A stretch of 64,000 nt of DNA from Rhipicephalus microplus. Lineage: Eukaryota; Arthropoda; Arachnida; Ixodida; Ixodidae. Both the position numbers and the translations under genes were made by a program. The DNA is taken from NCBI RefSeq assembly GCF_043290135.1, contig NC_134705.1, positions 96,613,239 through 96,677,238 of the forward strand, given 5' to 3'. Numbering within the stretch: the stretch's first letter is position 1; the number at the start of each line of letters is the position of its first letter. Positions 33,501 to 45,080 of this stretch are shown one piece after another. Below the pieces are notes generated by a model. It was not told the DNA's origin and searched no databases. It worked only from the letters and a program-made list of their open reading frames with translations.

Positions 33501-34069
33501 AAAATGGTGTGCGGAACAGCGACGCCATGCGTAAGCATCACGGCATGAATTGGTGCCACCATGTAATCGCCGTCGGGTACAGGTGGTGTAGAGAAGAGGT
33601 CGATATGTGTGACACAGTTAGGCGGAAGGTGTGCGAAATCAATGCAGCAAAGGCGACTTTAGGGTGGGTTGGTCAGATCAGAAAGTAGAGGCATTTCAAG
33701 GTCAAGACAGCCGGCTGAACAATCTATAAGGGCCGAGTGAGCGATTAGAAAATCCATGCCTAGAATTACTTCATGAGGGCAATTTTCTATAACGGTGAAA
33801 AGAACAGCAGTACTTCTATCGGCGATAGTCACACGGGCAGAACACATGCCGATAATCGCGGCAGTTCCCCCGTCGGCGACTCGAACGGCTCGGTTCAATT
33901 CGGGTGTGACAACTTTCTTTAGGCGGCGACGAAGAGCAGCACTCATTATGGACACATGCGCGCCGGTATCGATCAACGCGCGCACAGGTACATTGTCTAA
34001 AGTAACGTTCAACAGATTCCGGGTGGTAGGTAACGTTACACGAGGATTTCTTGAAGAGGTCGTCGTCAA
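30566..34069 (-). pseudogene. Gypsy E2 pol polyprotein, one stop and two frameshifts
   Basis: The order is the usual Ty3/Gypsy one. Protease is at 34069-33659 with VRALIDTGAHVSI and EVILGMDFL. Reverse transcriptase is at 33562-32570 with CLCYLDDVIVF. RNase H follows with VRTDASGHGIGAML. Integrase has an H-C zinc region (HLGVSRTYDRVRRRFFW), a core with VGVDLLGPFP and SYHPQTNGLTERLNR, and a GPY/F module (RYTGPYRVV). An in-frame TAA at 33659-33661 lies between protease and polymerase, and frames change near 32580 and near 31550. The coding sequence otherwise is full length, so inactivation may be fairly recent. Confidence 0.9.
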
Positions 34070-34507
34070 TGCAGCTTCACCTCCAGAAGCTGCACTGCCT
34101 AGTTTTCCGGTCGGGGGCGCTGCGAATAGGTCGGAGAACGAGTTAAGTTCAGGCTGTCAAGGTGGATGGACGTGCTTTTTTTGAGCGCTCCGGATCGACT
34201 GCGCAGATAAGTGTTGTTGCATGTTTTGAGCTTGTCTCTATAATTATAAGGCAGCGGTTGAAATCTTCGTAGCACTTATTTTATGGTACGGCTTTTTCGG
34301 GGGCCAGTCACCAGGTATTTATTAGTTAGTGCGGGTGTGTGTGTTTGAATTTTTTTGTTTTTTTTTCTTTTGCCACCCCGTTGGGGAGGTGCGCGTACAT
34401 TGAACACGCAAATTTTTGTAGTAGAGCTTGGACTTTCTTTTTTTTTCGTAGTGCAGGGCTCGAGTTTAGTAATTATCGAGTATAGGGACAATTGGTGTCA
34501 GAAAGGC

Positions 34508-35533
34508 ATGGTCAAAAAGACTGTAAAGTGTTCAGGATGTGGAGTGGGTTTGAAAGTGGACCCAAGCGTAGAAGCGGATGGAGAAGAGGCTGACGCGAAG
34601 TGTAGGCAATGTGAGGTCGAGGAAAAAATGGAGAAAATGATGGTTGCCCAGAGTGAACTGCTGATGAGAATCGCCAAACTCGAGACTGCGTTGGCGACAG
34701 AGCAAGAAAAAACGAGGGCAACGGGAGAAAGACTGAAGTCCGCCGAGGAAGTGCTAGCGAAGCTGAACAAAGAAGCGACCTACCGAGAGAACAGTAGGGA
34801 ACCGGCACCCAGAACGGTGGAGAAGGAAAAGCAAGCAAGCTTGGAAAAAACAGGTTTAGCCGGTTCAACTGTCGCAAGGCCCAGCTTCCGCGAGGTAGTG
34901 GTGGGGCAGGAAGGGAACAAAAGAGCCGGCGTCACAGGTGCAAGTAGCCCCCAGGTGCAGAACGCTCCAGCGGAAAAGTCACAGCATGTGATAATCGCCG
35001 GGGACTCAAATTTAAATCGATGCACAGAAGCCATCAAAGAGAGGGTAAGAGGTGACAAGAGGGTTGCAGTAGGGGCGTTCCCAGGACGCAAGCTGGAAGC
35101 AGTCATGAAGCAAGCGAGCGCAAAGCTCAAAACGACAGCTGATAGACGCAACCTCGTGATAATTTCAGGCGGTTTAAACGATGTCCTAAATGAAGATGCA
35201 GCAGGACTAGCAGCCACATTGGCGAAAGGCGTCGATGACATGCGCGCCACTTCTCCTAAGGTGCAGGTAGTGATATGCACGATACCGGAGGTACCGGTGC
35301 GTGATAGCAACCTGCAAAGAGCGGTGGTCAACGCAAACCAAGAGATATGGCGGATGAGTCGAGAGAAAGGCTTTGAGGTGGTGGAAATAAACAGAGAGGT
35401 GCATAGGTGGGGAGGTTTTCAACGAGACAGAATTCACTTCGATGGGCGGCTAGGTCATGAGGTGGGTTGGCGACTTGCAGGACGCGCAGTAGCTTTTTTG
35501 GGTGGCAAACGAGCCCTTCGGGGTGCAGGATAG
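34508..35533 (+). CDS. LINE ORF1 with zinc motif, coiled coil and SGNH-esterase-like domain
   Basis: From the ATG at 34508 the protein is 341 residues. C8, C11, C32 and C35 form two CxxC pairs, a possible zinc ribbon. Residues 36-95 are rich in E, K and L with heptad character, a likely coiled coil for multimerisation. From residue 159 there is VIIAGDSNLN, then NLVIISGGLND and IHFDGRLGHEV, the blocks I (GDS), III and V (DxxH-like) of SGNH/GDSL hydrolases. Esterase-type ORF1 proteins occur in some CR1 and L2 elements. The frame is intact. ORF1 proteins bind element RNA and help form the transposition particle. An upstream in-frame extension to 34355 lacks an ATG. Confidence 0.85.
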   Translation: MVKKTVKCSGCGVGLKVDPSVEADGEEADAKCRQCEVEEKMEKMMVAQSELLMRIAKLETALATEQEKTRATGERLKSAEEVLAKLNKEATYRENSREPAPRTVEKEKQASLEKTGLAGSTVARPSFREVVVGQEGNKRAGVTGASSPQVQNAPAEKSQHVIIAGDSNLNRCTEAIKERVRGDKRVAVGAFPGRKLEAVMKQASAKLKTTADRRNLVIISGGLNDVLNEDAAGLAATLAKGVDDMRATSPKVQVVICTIPEVPVRDSNLQRAVVNANQEIWRMSREKGFEVVEINREVHRWGGFQRDRIHFDGRLGHEVGWRLAGRAVAFLGGKRALRGAG

Positions 35534-35577
35534 CTAGTAACGAGGAAAACAACCAGGGAGACTCTTCGACAGGTGGT

Positions 35578-38500
35578 ATGGACAGATACGATTCCAAAGT
35601 GGCACCAATATCTAAGATACGTAGAGTCCGGGGCATAAATAGACGTAGCCACGAGCGCCGAGCCAATTCAGACATAGGGTATATTAACATGCAGGGTGGT
35701 AGGAACAGGCTGAAGTGGGAAGAGATAGAAGAACAGCTAAGGGAAGAGAGGCCGATGGTATACGGTTTTGTAGAAACACATCTCAGGGACATGGAACAAC
35801 CTCCAAACAATCCGGACTACGCATGGGAATATTGTAATAGAACAGAAGGCAGCAGAAAGGGGGGTAGTATTGGGGCATTCATTCATAAAAGTACAGACTG
35901 GCAAAATGTCAAGCAGGAGTGCAAGGAACATTTATTGCTAAAAAGGAATGTGGCAGGGAAAATGACAATCCTTGGTTTCGTGTACTTTTGGACGGGAGCA
36001 AAGGCCAGAGAGGAAAACCAAGCAATGGTAAAGTGTATATCAAAGGACATTCAGGAGTTAGGAAGAGAGTGCGAGATAATTATACTAGGAGACATGAATG
36101 CGCACATAGAAGATATAGATGGGTATACCGACCTGACAGGCAAAATGATCATGGATATGTGTGAAAGGCTTGATTTGATCATTTGCAACAGTACCGAGAA
36201 GTGTGAAGGGCAAATAACATGGGAGGTAGGAAGGCTTCAGTCGACGATAGATTATGCACTGATGTCACATAGGAAGTATGATAAGCTCAGGGAAATGCAC
36301 ATAGATGAAGGTGGCTCCAGAAGTCTGGGTAGCGATCACAAACGTATCAAGCTAAGTTTTGGAAGAGCAGTGAATTTAGGAAGAAGACAAGATGAGCAAC
36401 TACAGGAAAATTTTTATCCAGAAAGGCAAATTGAAATAGCCACTAAACAAATTGAGAAAGTAATCACGGAGGATAATAAGACAGTGTGGACATACACGAA
36501 TCTAATTAGACTCTTTGAGATAGAGCTTGCTAAGACGCGTGACAAGTCGCCCCGGAAAAGAAGACACAAACCCAAAAGTTGGTGGGATGAGGAAGTTAAG
36601 AGAGCCATAGCAAAAACGTCAGGAAGCCTCTAGGGAACACAGACATGCTAAGCAGCGGGGTGAACCGACAGATGATGTGGAAAGAAAATGGGCAACCTTT
36701 CTAAGCTGTAGAAGGGATGCATCCCTTCTGATCAATGAAAACATTAGAAGGAAGGGAGCTCAGTGGCTGGCAGAAGTACATAAAAAAGATAGAAAGGCAG
36801 CTGCGAAATTTTGGAACCATCTAAACTCCCTAAGAGATGAGACGAGCCTAGAGCAGAACTTTATAACTACAGCCCAAGGTGCTAGGCTAGAAGGGGACGA
36901 AGCTATTGAATATATAAGAACAAGGGTGACAGAAAAATTTCAACAAAGAAGTACTTTATGCACCACAATAGACAAAGACGAATCAAGTGGTGCAATGGCT
37001 CCATTTTCACAACAAGAGTGGGAAAGGGCTGAGAAAAGGGTTCCTAGTAGTACATCAACAGGCCCAGATGGCATTCCAATTAGGCTGATAAAAACATTAG
37101 GTCCGAAGTCTAAGCAGGCTTTGAGAGAGGCAGTGAGTACAATAATAATCGATGGTGAAGTTCCCGATGGATGGAAACTTAGCAGGATGAGCATGATCTA
37201 TAAAGGAAAGGGGGACAAAGCTGACATAAACAACTACCGTCCTATAACAGTGACATCAGTGGTCTACAGGCTGGCGATGCAGATTATAAAGGAAAGACTG
37301 CAGGCGTGGATAGAGGATGAGGGGGTGCTGGGGGAACTGCAGAATGGGTTTCGGAAACACAGGAGGTTGGAAGACAATCTGTTCTCACTGACGCAGTGCA
37401 TCGAAATAGAGGAAAAAGAACACAGGCCCCTGTGGCTAGCATTTTTGGATATCAAGGGAGCGTACGATAGCGTGGTTCAAGAGGAATTGTGGGGAATACT
37501 GGACACACTAGGCGTGGAACATGTAGTCACTAATCTTTTAAAGGGTGTCTATAAAGGTAACAAGGCAGTTATAAAGTGGGAAAAACAGGTATCCAAGCCT
37601 GCAGAGGTAAAACGGGGGCTTAGGCAGGGGTGCCCCCTGTCACCCTTATTATTCATGATGTACCTACAAGGATTAGAGGCAAAATTAGAGGGAAGTGGAC
37701 TTGGCTTCAACCTCTCTTTAGTCAAACAAGGAAAACTTATTGATCAGGCACTACCGGCATTAATGTACGCAGATGATATAGTGCTAATGGCCAACAACAA
37801 GGAAGATTTGCAGAGATTGATGGACATCTGCGGTAATGAGGGAGATAGGTTAGATTTTAGATTCAGTAGGGAAAAATCAGCAGTCATGATTTTCAATGAC
37901 AACGAAGGTAGTGAGCTTAGAATACAGGAGGTCACGCTAGAGATGACAGATAAATACAAATATCTGGGCGTATGGATAAGCAATGGGACCGAGTATCTGA
38001 GGGAACACGAAATATACGTGACGACTAAAGGTAACAGGAATGCAGCAGTCATGAAAAATAGGGCACTGTGGAATTACAATAGGTATGATGTTGTGAGAGG
38101 AATATGGAAAGGGGTCATGGTTCCTGGGCGGACGTTCAGCAATGCGGTCTTGTGCATGAGATCAGAAGTTCAAGCAAGATTAGAAATTAAGCAACGTGGA
38201 ATAGGTAGGCTTGCTTTAGGAGCTCACGGGAATACACCAAATCAGGGAGTACAAGGTGATATGGGATGGACATCATTTGAGGGCAGGGAGGCTAGCAGCA
38301 AGATAAAATTTGAGAAGCGATTGAGAGAAATGGGGGAAGAGCGTTGGGCTAGGAAGGTTTTCAGCTACTTGTACATGAAGAATGTCGATACAAAATGGAG
38401 GAAGCGAACCAGGAAGTTGACTGGTAAATACTTAGAAAACAGCAGGTGGCCAAACCAAAAAGAACTATCGGTTAAGAAAAAAGTGAAGGAAACGGAGACT

Positions 38501-38887
38501 GACATGTGGAGAATGGGCATGATTAAGAAGTCCGCACTAGAGATCTATCGAACTTTTAAGCAGGAAATTGCCAAGGAAAGGATCTATGATAATACTCGGG
38601 GTAGTTCTCTACTGTTTGAGGCCAGGACGGGAGTACTGCGAACCAAGACATATCGGGCCAAATACGAAGGGGTCGACACAATATGCAGTGCGTGTGGAGA
38701 GGAAGAAGAAACTGCCGAACACTTGATAATGTTCTGTAAAGGGCTTCACCCTATAGTTCAGGATGATGGCGCAGAGTTTTTCAAAGCACTGGGATTTAGG
38801 GACAGCGAGGGCAAAATAGACTTTAAGCGGGTAGACTTAACTAGAAGGAGGTTATCTGATTGGTGGCTAAAGTCAAGGCACGAGTGA
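35578..38887 (+). pseudogene. LINE ORF2: endonuclease and reverse transcriptase, one frameshift
   Basis: The protein starts near MDRYDSKVAP (35578). An AP-type endonuclease follows, with GFVETHL, ILGDMNAH and GSDHKRI. It ends prematurely at 36633 because of one extra A in the run at about 36608-36613. In the next frame (36677-38887) the polymerase has STGPDGIPIRLIK, FLDIKGAYDSV, GLRQGCPLSPLLF and ALMYADDIVL. A thumb region and a C-terminal zinc motif (CSACGEEEETAEHLIMFC) complete it. This single indel is the only visible defect, so the insertion is young. Clade is likely CR1/L2-like; a phylogeny would be needed. Confidence 0.9.
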
Positions 38888-39007
38888 AAATTAAACCCTT
38901 CACTGCGAAGTACGAATCCTCAACTTCATTATTTAAAGGAAAAAAAGATAAATGTAATGGTTAGTTCACTAAGTATTACGGCTAGGTGGCGTTAGCTGCC
39001 GCCCGAT

Positions 39008-40237
39008 CTAAAGGGTACAGCCACATCCATCCATCCATCCAGAGGCAGGACGGCGTTGTGGGGGCGAACGACATTGACGGCGAGCAGGGGATGGTGAGCG
39101 GGCGTAGCGAGGTCTCGTCAGAGGTGCGGCGGAATCAGAGGATGTGGTCGGCATAAGGGAATCAAAATCAAATGTTGAGGACGACTGGTGGTCAGAAGTG
39201 GCCTGGGTAGGAGGCCCATAGCGTGCCGGCGGAGCCCAGTGATTGCGGCAGTGGCGAGCAATATGACCGACACGTCGGCAGTTGAAGCATATGGGCTTGT
39301 CGTCCAGTGTACGCCATTCGGACAAATTGCGCTGTCGAGAGTAGTTGGAACCAAATCGAGGAGCCGAGGGACGACGATAAAAAGGCTCGGCAGAGTAGAC
39401 TGGTTGAATGGGGTGTAGGCCGACGTTCGATAATTCTTGACGAACGACGGCTTGTATCAGTGAGATAGTGGTCGGTGAAGGATGAGGCGTTGGAAATGGA
39501 GTAGCTACTGGTTGGGCTGCCTTGACCTTACGACGAATGATGCGGGTGAGGTTGTCACATCGGGGAACTGGGCGGACGGAGTCATCACAAGAGGAAGTAG
39601 CAGCTGTGTTCGGCAGGCGCGTGATGCCGTGGGTGACGCGGCGGGCTTTAGCCTGTTCTAGACGGTGGCATTCTGTCAGGATCGTGTCGATGCTCGTGAC
39701 ATTATTAAAAACCAACAGGTTGAAGGCATCGTCAGCAATCCCTTTGAGGACGTGATTAACTTTTTCTTCTTCTGACATGCGCTGGTCGACCTTGCTACAA
39801 AGCGCCAAGACGTCAAGAATGTATGAGACGTACGATTCAGTAGACGTCTGGGCGCGAGTGGCGAGAGTCTTCTTGGCAGCGAGCTGACGACCAGATGAAT
39901 CGCCGAAAGGATCACGGATCTTCGATTTGAAAAGATCTCAGCTTGTTCTTTCGGTTTCGTTGGTTTCGAACCACGTCCACGGCATGCCGTCGAGGTAGAA
40001 CACAACATTGGCGAGCATGAGCGTGGAATTCCAGCGGTGGGTAGCACTGACTCGCTCGTAGCGGCGCAGCCAGGAATCAACGTCGATGGTGCCGTCAGCG
40101 GAGAAAGTTTCAGGACCCTGCAGGGGTGGCAGGGTGACGTAGGTTGTCGACTCGGATCGAGAGACCGGTGGGGATGAGGCAGTGGCAGTTGAAGTAGCCG
40201 AAGAGTCCCCGGTGTTGCGACCGCTGCGCGTCTCCAT
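39008..40237 (-). pseudogene. Gypsy E2 gag, frameshifted and cut by the LINE
   Basis: The start is METRSGRNTG (ATG at 40237), 33 bases inside the 5' LTR. The first part (RRYERVSATHRWNSTLMLAN) is broken by frame changes near 39940 and near 39800. The next part runs KVNHVLKGIADDAFNLL to a zinc knuckle CFNCRRVGHIARHC and an arginine/serine-rich tail. The tail passes straight into the LINE's ATCC repeat at 39040, so the last residues of this frame (GWMDGC) come from the insert. Confidence 0.87.
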
Positions 40238-40270
40238 CGAAGTACGGGAGTCGTCCACCTCCGCCAATAA

Positions 40271-40409
40271 TGTTACGGGTAACTTATTTAATAAATTAAA
40301 TACGATGCACCGTGCACGGCGAACAAGATGGCGACAGTTCATCAAAAACCAGCCACCAACGTCGTCTTTCTCTTTCTTGCAGACAGGCTGTGCCGGCTGT
40401 TGCGTATCA
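40271..40409 (-). repeat. 139-bp 5' LTR of E2
   Basis: It has the same borders (TGATACGC...GTAACA) and length as the LTR at 30430-30568, with about 96% identity by eye. This low divergence contrasts with the several gag frameshifts. Confidence 0.9.
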
Positions 40410-40512
40410 ATATTTCCGGACACCTGGCCCAAGCGGCAACCTGAACGTAGCTCCAGGGGGTAGAGTGGACGAGAGGACGACGGGGGATCTAACAGCACGC
40501 TCCACTACGTAT
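40410..40512 (-). repeat. LTR-like remnant, left part (continues at 45086)
   Basis: Once E3 and its GAAGT duplication are removed, this piece joins 45086-45200. The joined minus strand contains GGGCCTAATAAAGGTCTTCT, a poly(A) signal context, then a C/T-rich region, as in an LTR R/U5 segment. No partner LTR or coding region is found, so the identification is tentative. Confidence 0.4.
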
Positions 40513-40517
40513 GAAGT

Positions 40518-40781
40518 TGTTATGTCCGGTGTTGTCGTCGGCCCATAGACGTACGCGTTGGTCGCGGTAGTCCAAAAAGCTCAGACAGCCTCGAATGGTT
40601 AAAAAAGGGTTTATTCCTATTCGGATGGAGGCGGTGGCCGAACTGCCGGGGGAAACGAACGGTGGATCGTTTGCGCCGAGCGGGGGAAGGGAAGGAGTCA
40701 ACATCTGGAAGCAGTTTCAGCATCCGGTCCTTCGCGGGTTCGGAGGCTCGCTCGTGACACAGGGGTGCTTGGAACACAACA
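40518..40781 (-). repeat. 3' LTR of E3
   Basis: The 264-bp LTR is bounded by TGTT...AACA and lies next to the polypurine tract at about 40783-40797. AATAAACC (minus strand, about 40606-40613) is a candidate poly(A) signal. Confidence 0.92.
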
Positions 40782-40793
40782 TCTCCTCCCTCC

Positions 40794-43700
40794 TTAGATT
40801 GTCCCTTGGAAGCGATCTGGGGGCCGCCGTGGGCGCGTGGACGCTCTGGACGCACTAGGAAGAGAAGCCTCCACTCGCTGGGTGTCGTTTCTTTTGTGTT
40901 CAGGGCCGGCGGGCGGCGGCGCCGATTCATCTGGTGCGAGATGCCAGGCTAAGTGGAACGAAGCTTCCGTCGAGGTGGCTGCTTGAATGGGAGGTTCCCT
41001 TGGCAAATTACCTGAACGGCGTAGCTGATTAAGGTGGCGGCGTGTGGCCTTTCCACCAATGTCGACGAGCCATGACCGCAAACCTATGCGTTTGAGTGCC
41101 GTCGCTTCAACCCAGCCGGGCTTTCTGTGGAACTGGCGGGCGTATATGCGCTGTGCGCTTTCAATTCTCCTGCTATGCGGGAGCTTTTCTTCATCCAACG
41201 GTGCTTTCTCTGAGGGCTCCGGGATAATTGCTGTCAGCGGGGTTCTCATTTTTCGTCCGAACATCAATTTCGCTGGCGTTTGATCAGTAGTGCTTTGAAC
41301 AGTGTTGTGCTGTCTGAAGAGAAAGCGCGCGATGCGGCGTTGCATTGTCCCAGTCTGGTCTTTAGTAAGGGCGCGCTTTAGCTCAGCCACGTAGCGCTCG
41401 GCTTGTCCGTTCGTAGCCGGGTGGTAAGGAGCTGATGTAACAGACGAGGCGCTGTTGTCGCTGTAAAACTTGAGAATCTCCGTGGACACAAACGGAGTGC
41501 CATTGTCCGAGACCACCTTGCGCGGTAGGCCAAACGTTGCAAACAACGACCGCAGTGTCGATAACTGCTGCCGATGTCGTTGTAGCCATTTGTTTTACCT
41601 CCGGCCACTTGGTGTATGCGTCTACAACCACCAGGAACGAACACCCTTCGATAGGTCCAGCAAAATCAATGTGCAGGGTGTGCCAAGGCGTGTCTGGTCT
41701 TTCCCATTCAGGAATAGAGGCTCTTGGCGGGCTTCTGTGGTTGCATTGGCAAGGCTGGCAATTGTGAACTGTTAATTCTATATCATGGTCGATACCAGGC
41801 CACCACATATAACTTCTGGCGCACTTTTTCATGGCAACAATGCCTCGATGACCTGCGTGGACAAGCGACATGGCCTGTTCGCGAAGTGCCGCTGGAATTA
41901 CAACTCTTGATCCCAAGGTGACGCAACCGCGATGAGTGTTCAACTCCGCAGCTCGCTTGCGGTAAGCGTTGAAGTGTTCACCCTTTAGCTTCTGCACGTT
42001 GCCTTCTTTTATAGCTGCGTAGACTTCCTTCAAGACAGTGCACTCCTGCGTTGATGCTGCTACCGTGTCAGCTGTTAGCGGAGGGTTCGGCAGCGCCTCG
42101 AACATGAGTATATCACCCGGCGGGGGTGGTTCATCTATTGTGGTGTCTAGCGGCAGGCGGCTTAGTGCGTCGGCGTTCTGGTGTTTCTTCCCAGTGCGAT
42201 GTACGAGTTCGTAATCGTACGCCGACATCTTGATGCACCATCGTGTCATTCGCGGCGACAATGTCTGTGGCATTGGCTTCTGGGGACCCATAATACCCAA
42301 TAAGGGCCGGTGATCTGTTATGAAAGTCACTTTCCTGCCGGTAATGTACTGCCGAAAGTGATCTGCTGCGTAAACGATGGCTAGTCCCTCTTTATCTAGC
42401 TGGGAATAATTCCTCTCTGCCTGCGATAGGGTGCGCGAAGCAAAAGCGATCGGGGCTTCCCGTCCCTGGTCGTCAACTTGGGAGAGGACTGCTCCCACTC
42501 CGTATGGTGATGCGTCACAGGCTAGCAGTAGGGGTCTCCTTTCGTCGCAGTGTCGCAGAACAGTAGACTTGCGAAGTAGTTGCTTAAGGGCAACAAATGA
42601 CTATTGGTGGCGTGGCGACCAAGTCCATGAGACTTCTTTCTGCAGGAGCTGATATTGATCGTTGGCCACTGTAGCTCGATGTTCTAAGAACCGGTCGTAG
42701 AACGTCAATAGCCCCAAAAACGACTGCAGTTCTTGCTTGTTAGTAGGCGCTCGTGCTTCGGTGATTGCACGCACTTTGTCTTCAGTGGGGTGGATACCCT
42801 GCGCGTCAATTTGATGTCCAAGAAACTTCACTTCAGGCACCGCAAAAACACAGTTTTCTTTACTGATGCGCAAATTAGCATTTGCTAGCCTTTCCAAAAT
42901 GAGCTCCAAGCGTTCTGTGTGCTCTTCATTGGAGGTGCCACCGACAATAACATCGTCCAAGTAGACGCAAACACCTGGGATCCCGCTAAGTGTCGACTCC
43001 ATAAATTTCTGGAAGATTGCTGGCGCTGCAGATATTCCGAATGATAGCCTTTTAACTTTGTAAAGACCCTAATAGTGTTTATCGTGAGCAGTTCAGACGT
43101 TGATTCGCTCACCTTCAGCTGCTGGTAGGCTTGTGTCAAGTCAAGGTGCTGAAGATTTTTCCACCACGAAGCGTGCTAAAAACCTCTTCTGGTGTCGGCA
43201 GTGGGTAGGGAGATGCTTTTGTCGCCAGGTTGACAGTGCTCCGGTAGTCTCCGCAGAGGCGTAGGGTACCGTTCTTCTTTCGGACGACAACGAGTGATGT
43301 AGCCCATTCCGAATGTTGCGTCGGTTCGATGATCCCTTGTTCCTGCAGTCGGTCAAGCTCATTCTCGACTGACGTTCGTAGGGCGAAAGGCACCGACCTA
43401 GCTTTCAAAAATTTCGGCGTCGCATCCTCCCGCAGCTCCAGTGTGACTGGAGGTCTGTTGTTCCCTGGTATTTCTTCGGAGAAAACCGCTTTGTACTTAT
43501 CTTGAAGCTGCTCCACTGACGGATAACTGGGTGTGTGGTGAACTCCGCCAATGACCACTCCAAGAGGGGTGAACCAATTTCGTCCTAAAAGGCTTGATCT
43601 AGAACCGTGAACGACTACCAAGGAGAGCTGATGGGTCTGCCCGTTGTAGTACACGTCTACGTTGGCACAGCCCAGCAGTGGAAGGGAATGACTGGACCAC

Positions 43701-43945
43701 GTTCTCAGCTGCGTGTCGTCTTGCTGGAGAGCTGGCGCGTTCTCACGCCAAGTAGCGCGAAAAGTGTCCTCGCTGATGAGCGTACATGCTGCTCCGGAAT
43801 TCACCTCAAACCTGATAGGGCGCTGGTGTACCATGATTTCAGTTGTAATCTTCGGTCTCGTTCCGAGGTTCACAACGGCGTTTAAGTCATATAGTGCCGA
43901 TGACGTTAGTGCTGTTCGGCTTGTATCTTGCGTCTGGCTCGACAT
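40794..43945 (-). pseudogene. Gypsy E3 pol, multiply broken, protease catalytic Asp replaced
   Basis: The protease region (43945-43560) reads FEVNSGAACTLI where an active retropepsin has D-S/T-G; the codon is AAT, so the catalytic aspartate is lost. Reverse transcriptase follows (SEWATSLVVVRKKNGTLR, then CVYLDDVIVGG) with frame changes near 43136 and near 43050. An in-frame TAG lies at 42601-42603. RNase H and integrase are at 42498-41383 (TDHRPLLGIMG, zinc region HAGHRGIVAMKKCARSYMWW, core HIDFAGPIEG). After a frame change near 41550 the integrase ends with VSDNGTPFVS and YHPATNGQAERYV. The order is that of Ty3/Gypsy elements of the K02A2.6-like type. Confidence 0.9.
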
Positions 43946-44816
43946 TGTTGTTCAGTTGCACTGAAGTCTTCGGTCCGAGCTGTTTGCGCTTCGAGATGCA
44001 TGCCTTTTCAATGTGTCCCAGTTTTTGGCAAAAATTGCAGGTCGCTGTCTTGTATCGACATACCTGGGGATCGTGCATGTCGTTGCATCGCCAACAGCGC
44101 TGTGTCTTTCTGCTTGATTTCGCCTTAGACGTGGAATGACCTGACTGCTGACTGGTGTAATGCACCGGCTCGACGTTCCGTCGAATATCCCTCTGCTGGT
44201 GACCGGCGCTCTCCGCTCGTTGGGCGATGTCGTAGGCTTCGGAGAAGGTGAGACCCGTCTCCGCGATCAGGCGTTGTTGTAGGCCTGCGTCACGCAGTCC
44301 GCACACAAAACGGTCACGCAACATAACGTCCAAGAGGAGCATAGTGGTGTTAGCAGGTCTCCTGCGCAGTAGCTGCAGTTGTCGTGGTCAACGTCCCGAA
44401 ATTGCAGTCAGCAGCGAGCTTTTTGAGAGCCGCTACGTATTCGGCCACTTTTTCGCCTTCCAGTTCGTCTCGCCGTTGGAAGCGGGCTCGACAGTAGACC
44501 TCCAATGGCATTGGGTCATAGTGCTCTTGCAGCGCTGCTACGATGTCGTCGTAGTCAACAGCTGCTGGAGTGCGTGGCTGAATCAGGGCACAGACTGTGT
44601 CGTATGTCTGCTCCCCACACAGCGTTAGCAGGTTGGCCCTCTTCATTGCTGCATCAGTGATGTTGTTAGCCTCGAAGTAAAATTGCAGGCGTCCAAACCA
44701 CGATGACCATGATGAGCCGTTGAATTCAGGTAGCCGATTTGGGGTGCGTAGCCATAGCTTGTAGTTTGTCAATATCGTTGCGTAGCTTTGGTCCAAATCC
44801 ACTTCCTCGTCGCCAC
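43887..44816 (-). pseudogene. Gypsy E3 gag
   Basis: The capsid-like part (44816 to about 44350) contains WSSWFGRLQFYFEANNI and LQEHYDPMPLEVYCRARF, typical of gag in this lineage. After a frame change near 44345 the second part has VMLRDRFVCGLRD and two knuckles, CWRCNDMHDPQVC (irregular) and CNFCQKLGHIEKAC (C-x2-C-x4-H-x4-C). No ATG is evident at the start of the frame, which runs in from the LTR edge. Confidence 0.85.
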
Positions 44817-45080
44817 TGTTATGTCCGGTGTTGTCGTCGGCCCATATACGTACGCGTTGGTCGTGGTAGTCCAAAAAGCTCAGACAGCCTCGAACGGTTA
44901 AAAACAAGTTTATTCATATTCGGATGGAGGCGGCGGCCGAACTGCCGGGGGAAACGAACGGTGGCTCGTTTGCGCCGAGCGGGCGAAGGGGAGGAGTCAA
45001 CATCTGGAAGCAGTTTCAGCTTCCGGTCCTTCGCGGGTTCGGAGGCTCGCTCGTGAAACAGGGGTGCTTGGAACACAACA
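44817..45080 (-). repeat. 5' LTR of E3
   Basis: The 264-bp partner of the LTR at 40518-40781 has the same terminal bases and is followed on the outside by the GAAGT duplication. Confidence 0.92.

Larger units (their letters stand above)
34170..39040 (+). mobile_element. Nearly full-length LINE inserted in E2 gag
   Basis: The insert splits the end of E2 gag from E2 protease and lies in the opposite orientation. It has a 5' leader (about 34170-34507), ORF1, ORF2, a short 3' leader and a tail ACATCCATCCATCCATCC. A tandem ATCC tail in place of poly(A) is typical of CR1/L2-like LINEs. No clear target duplication is seen, which also fits that group. The exact left border is uncertain by some tens of bases. 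Confidence 0.88.
30430..40409 (-). mobile_element. Gypsy element E2, complete but decayed, with a nested LINE
   Basis: On the minus strand the order is LTR (40409-40271), gag, [LINE insert], protease, reverse transcriptase, RNase H, integrase, LTR (30568-30430). Without the 4.9-kb LINE the element is about 5.1 kb. After the 5' LTR, TTATTGGCGGAGGTGG contains a TGG-type candidate primer-binding site. Target duplications cannot be judged because the left side abuts E1. Confidence 0.85.
40518..45080 (-). mobile_element. Gypsy element E3 with matching LTRs and target duplications
   Basis: Both LTRs (40518-40781 and 44817-45080) are 264 bp and begin TGTTGTGTTCC on the minus strand. GAAGT occurs exactly at 40513-40517 and 45081-45085. 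GTGGCGACGAGGAAGTGG after the 5' LTR holds the primer-binding site. AAGGAGGGAGGAGA before the 3' LTR is the polypurine tract. LTR divergence is about 13 mismatches of 264. All genes are broken. Confidence 0.95.
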
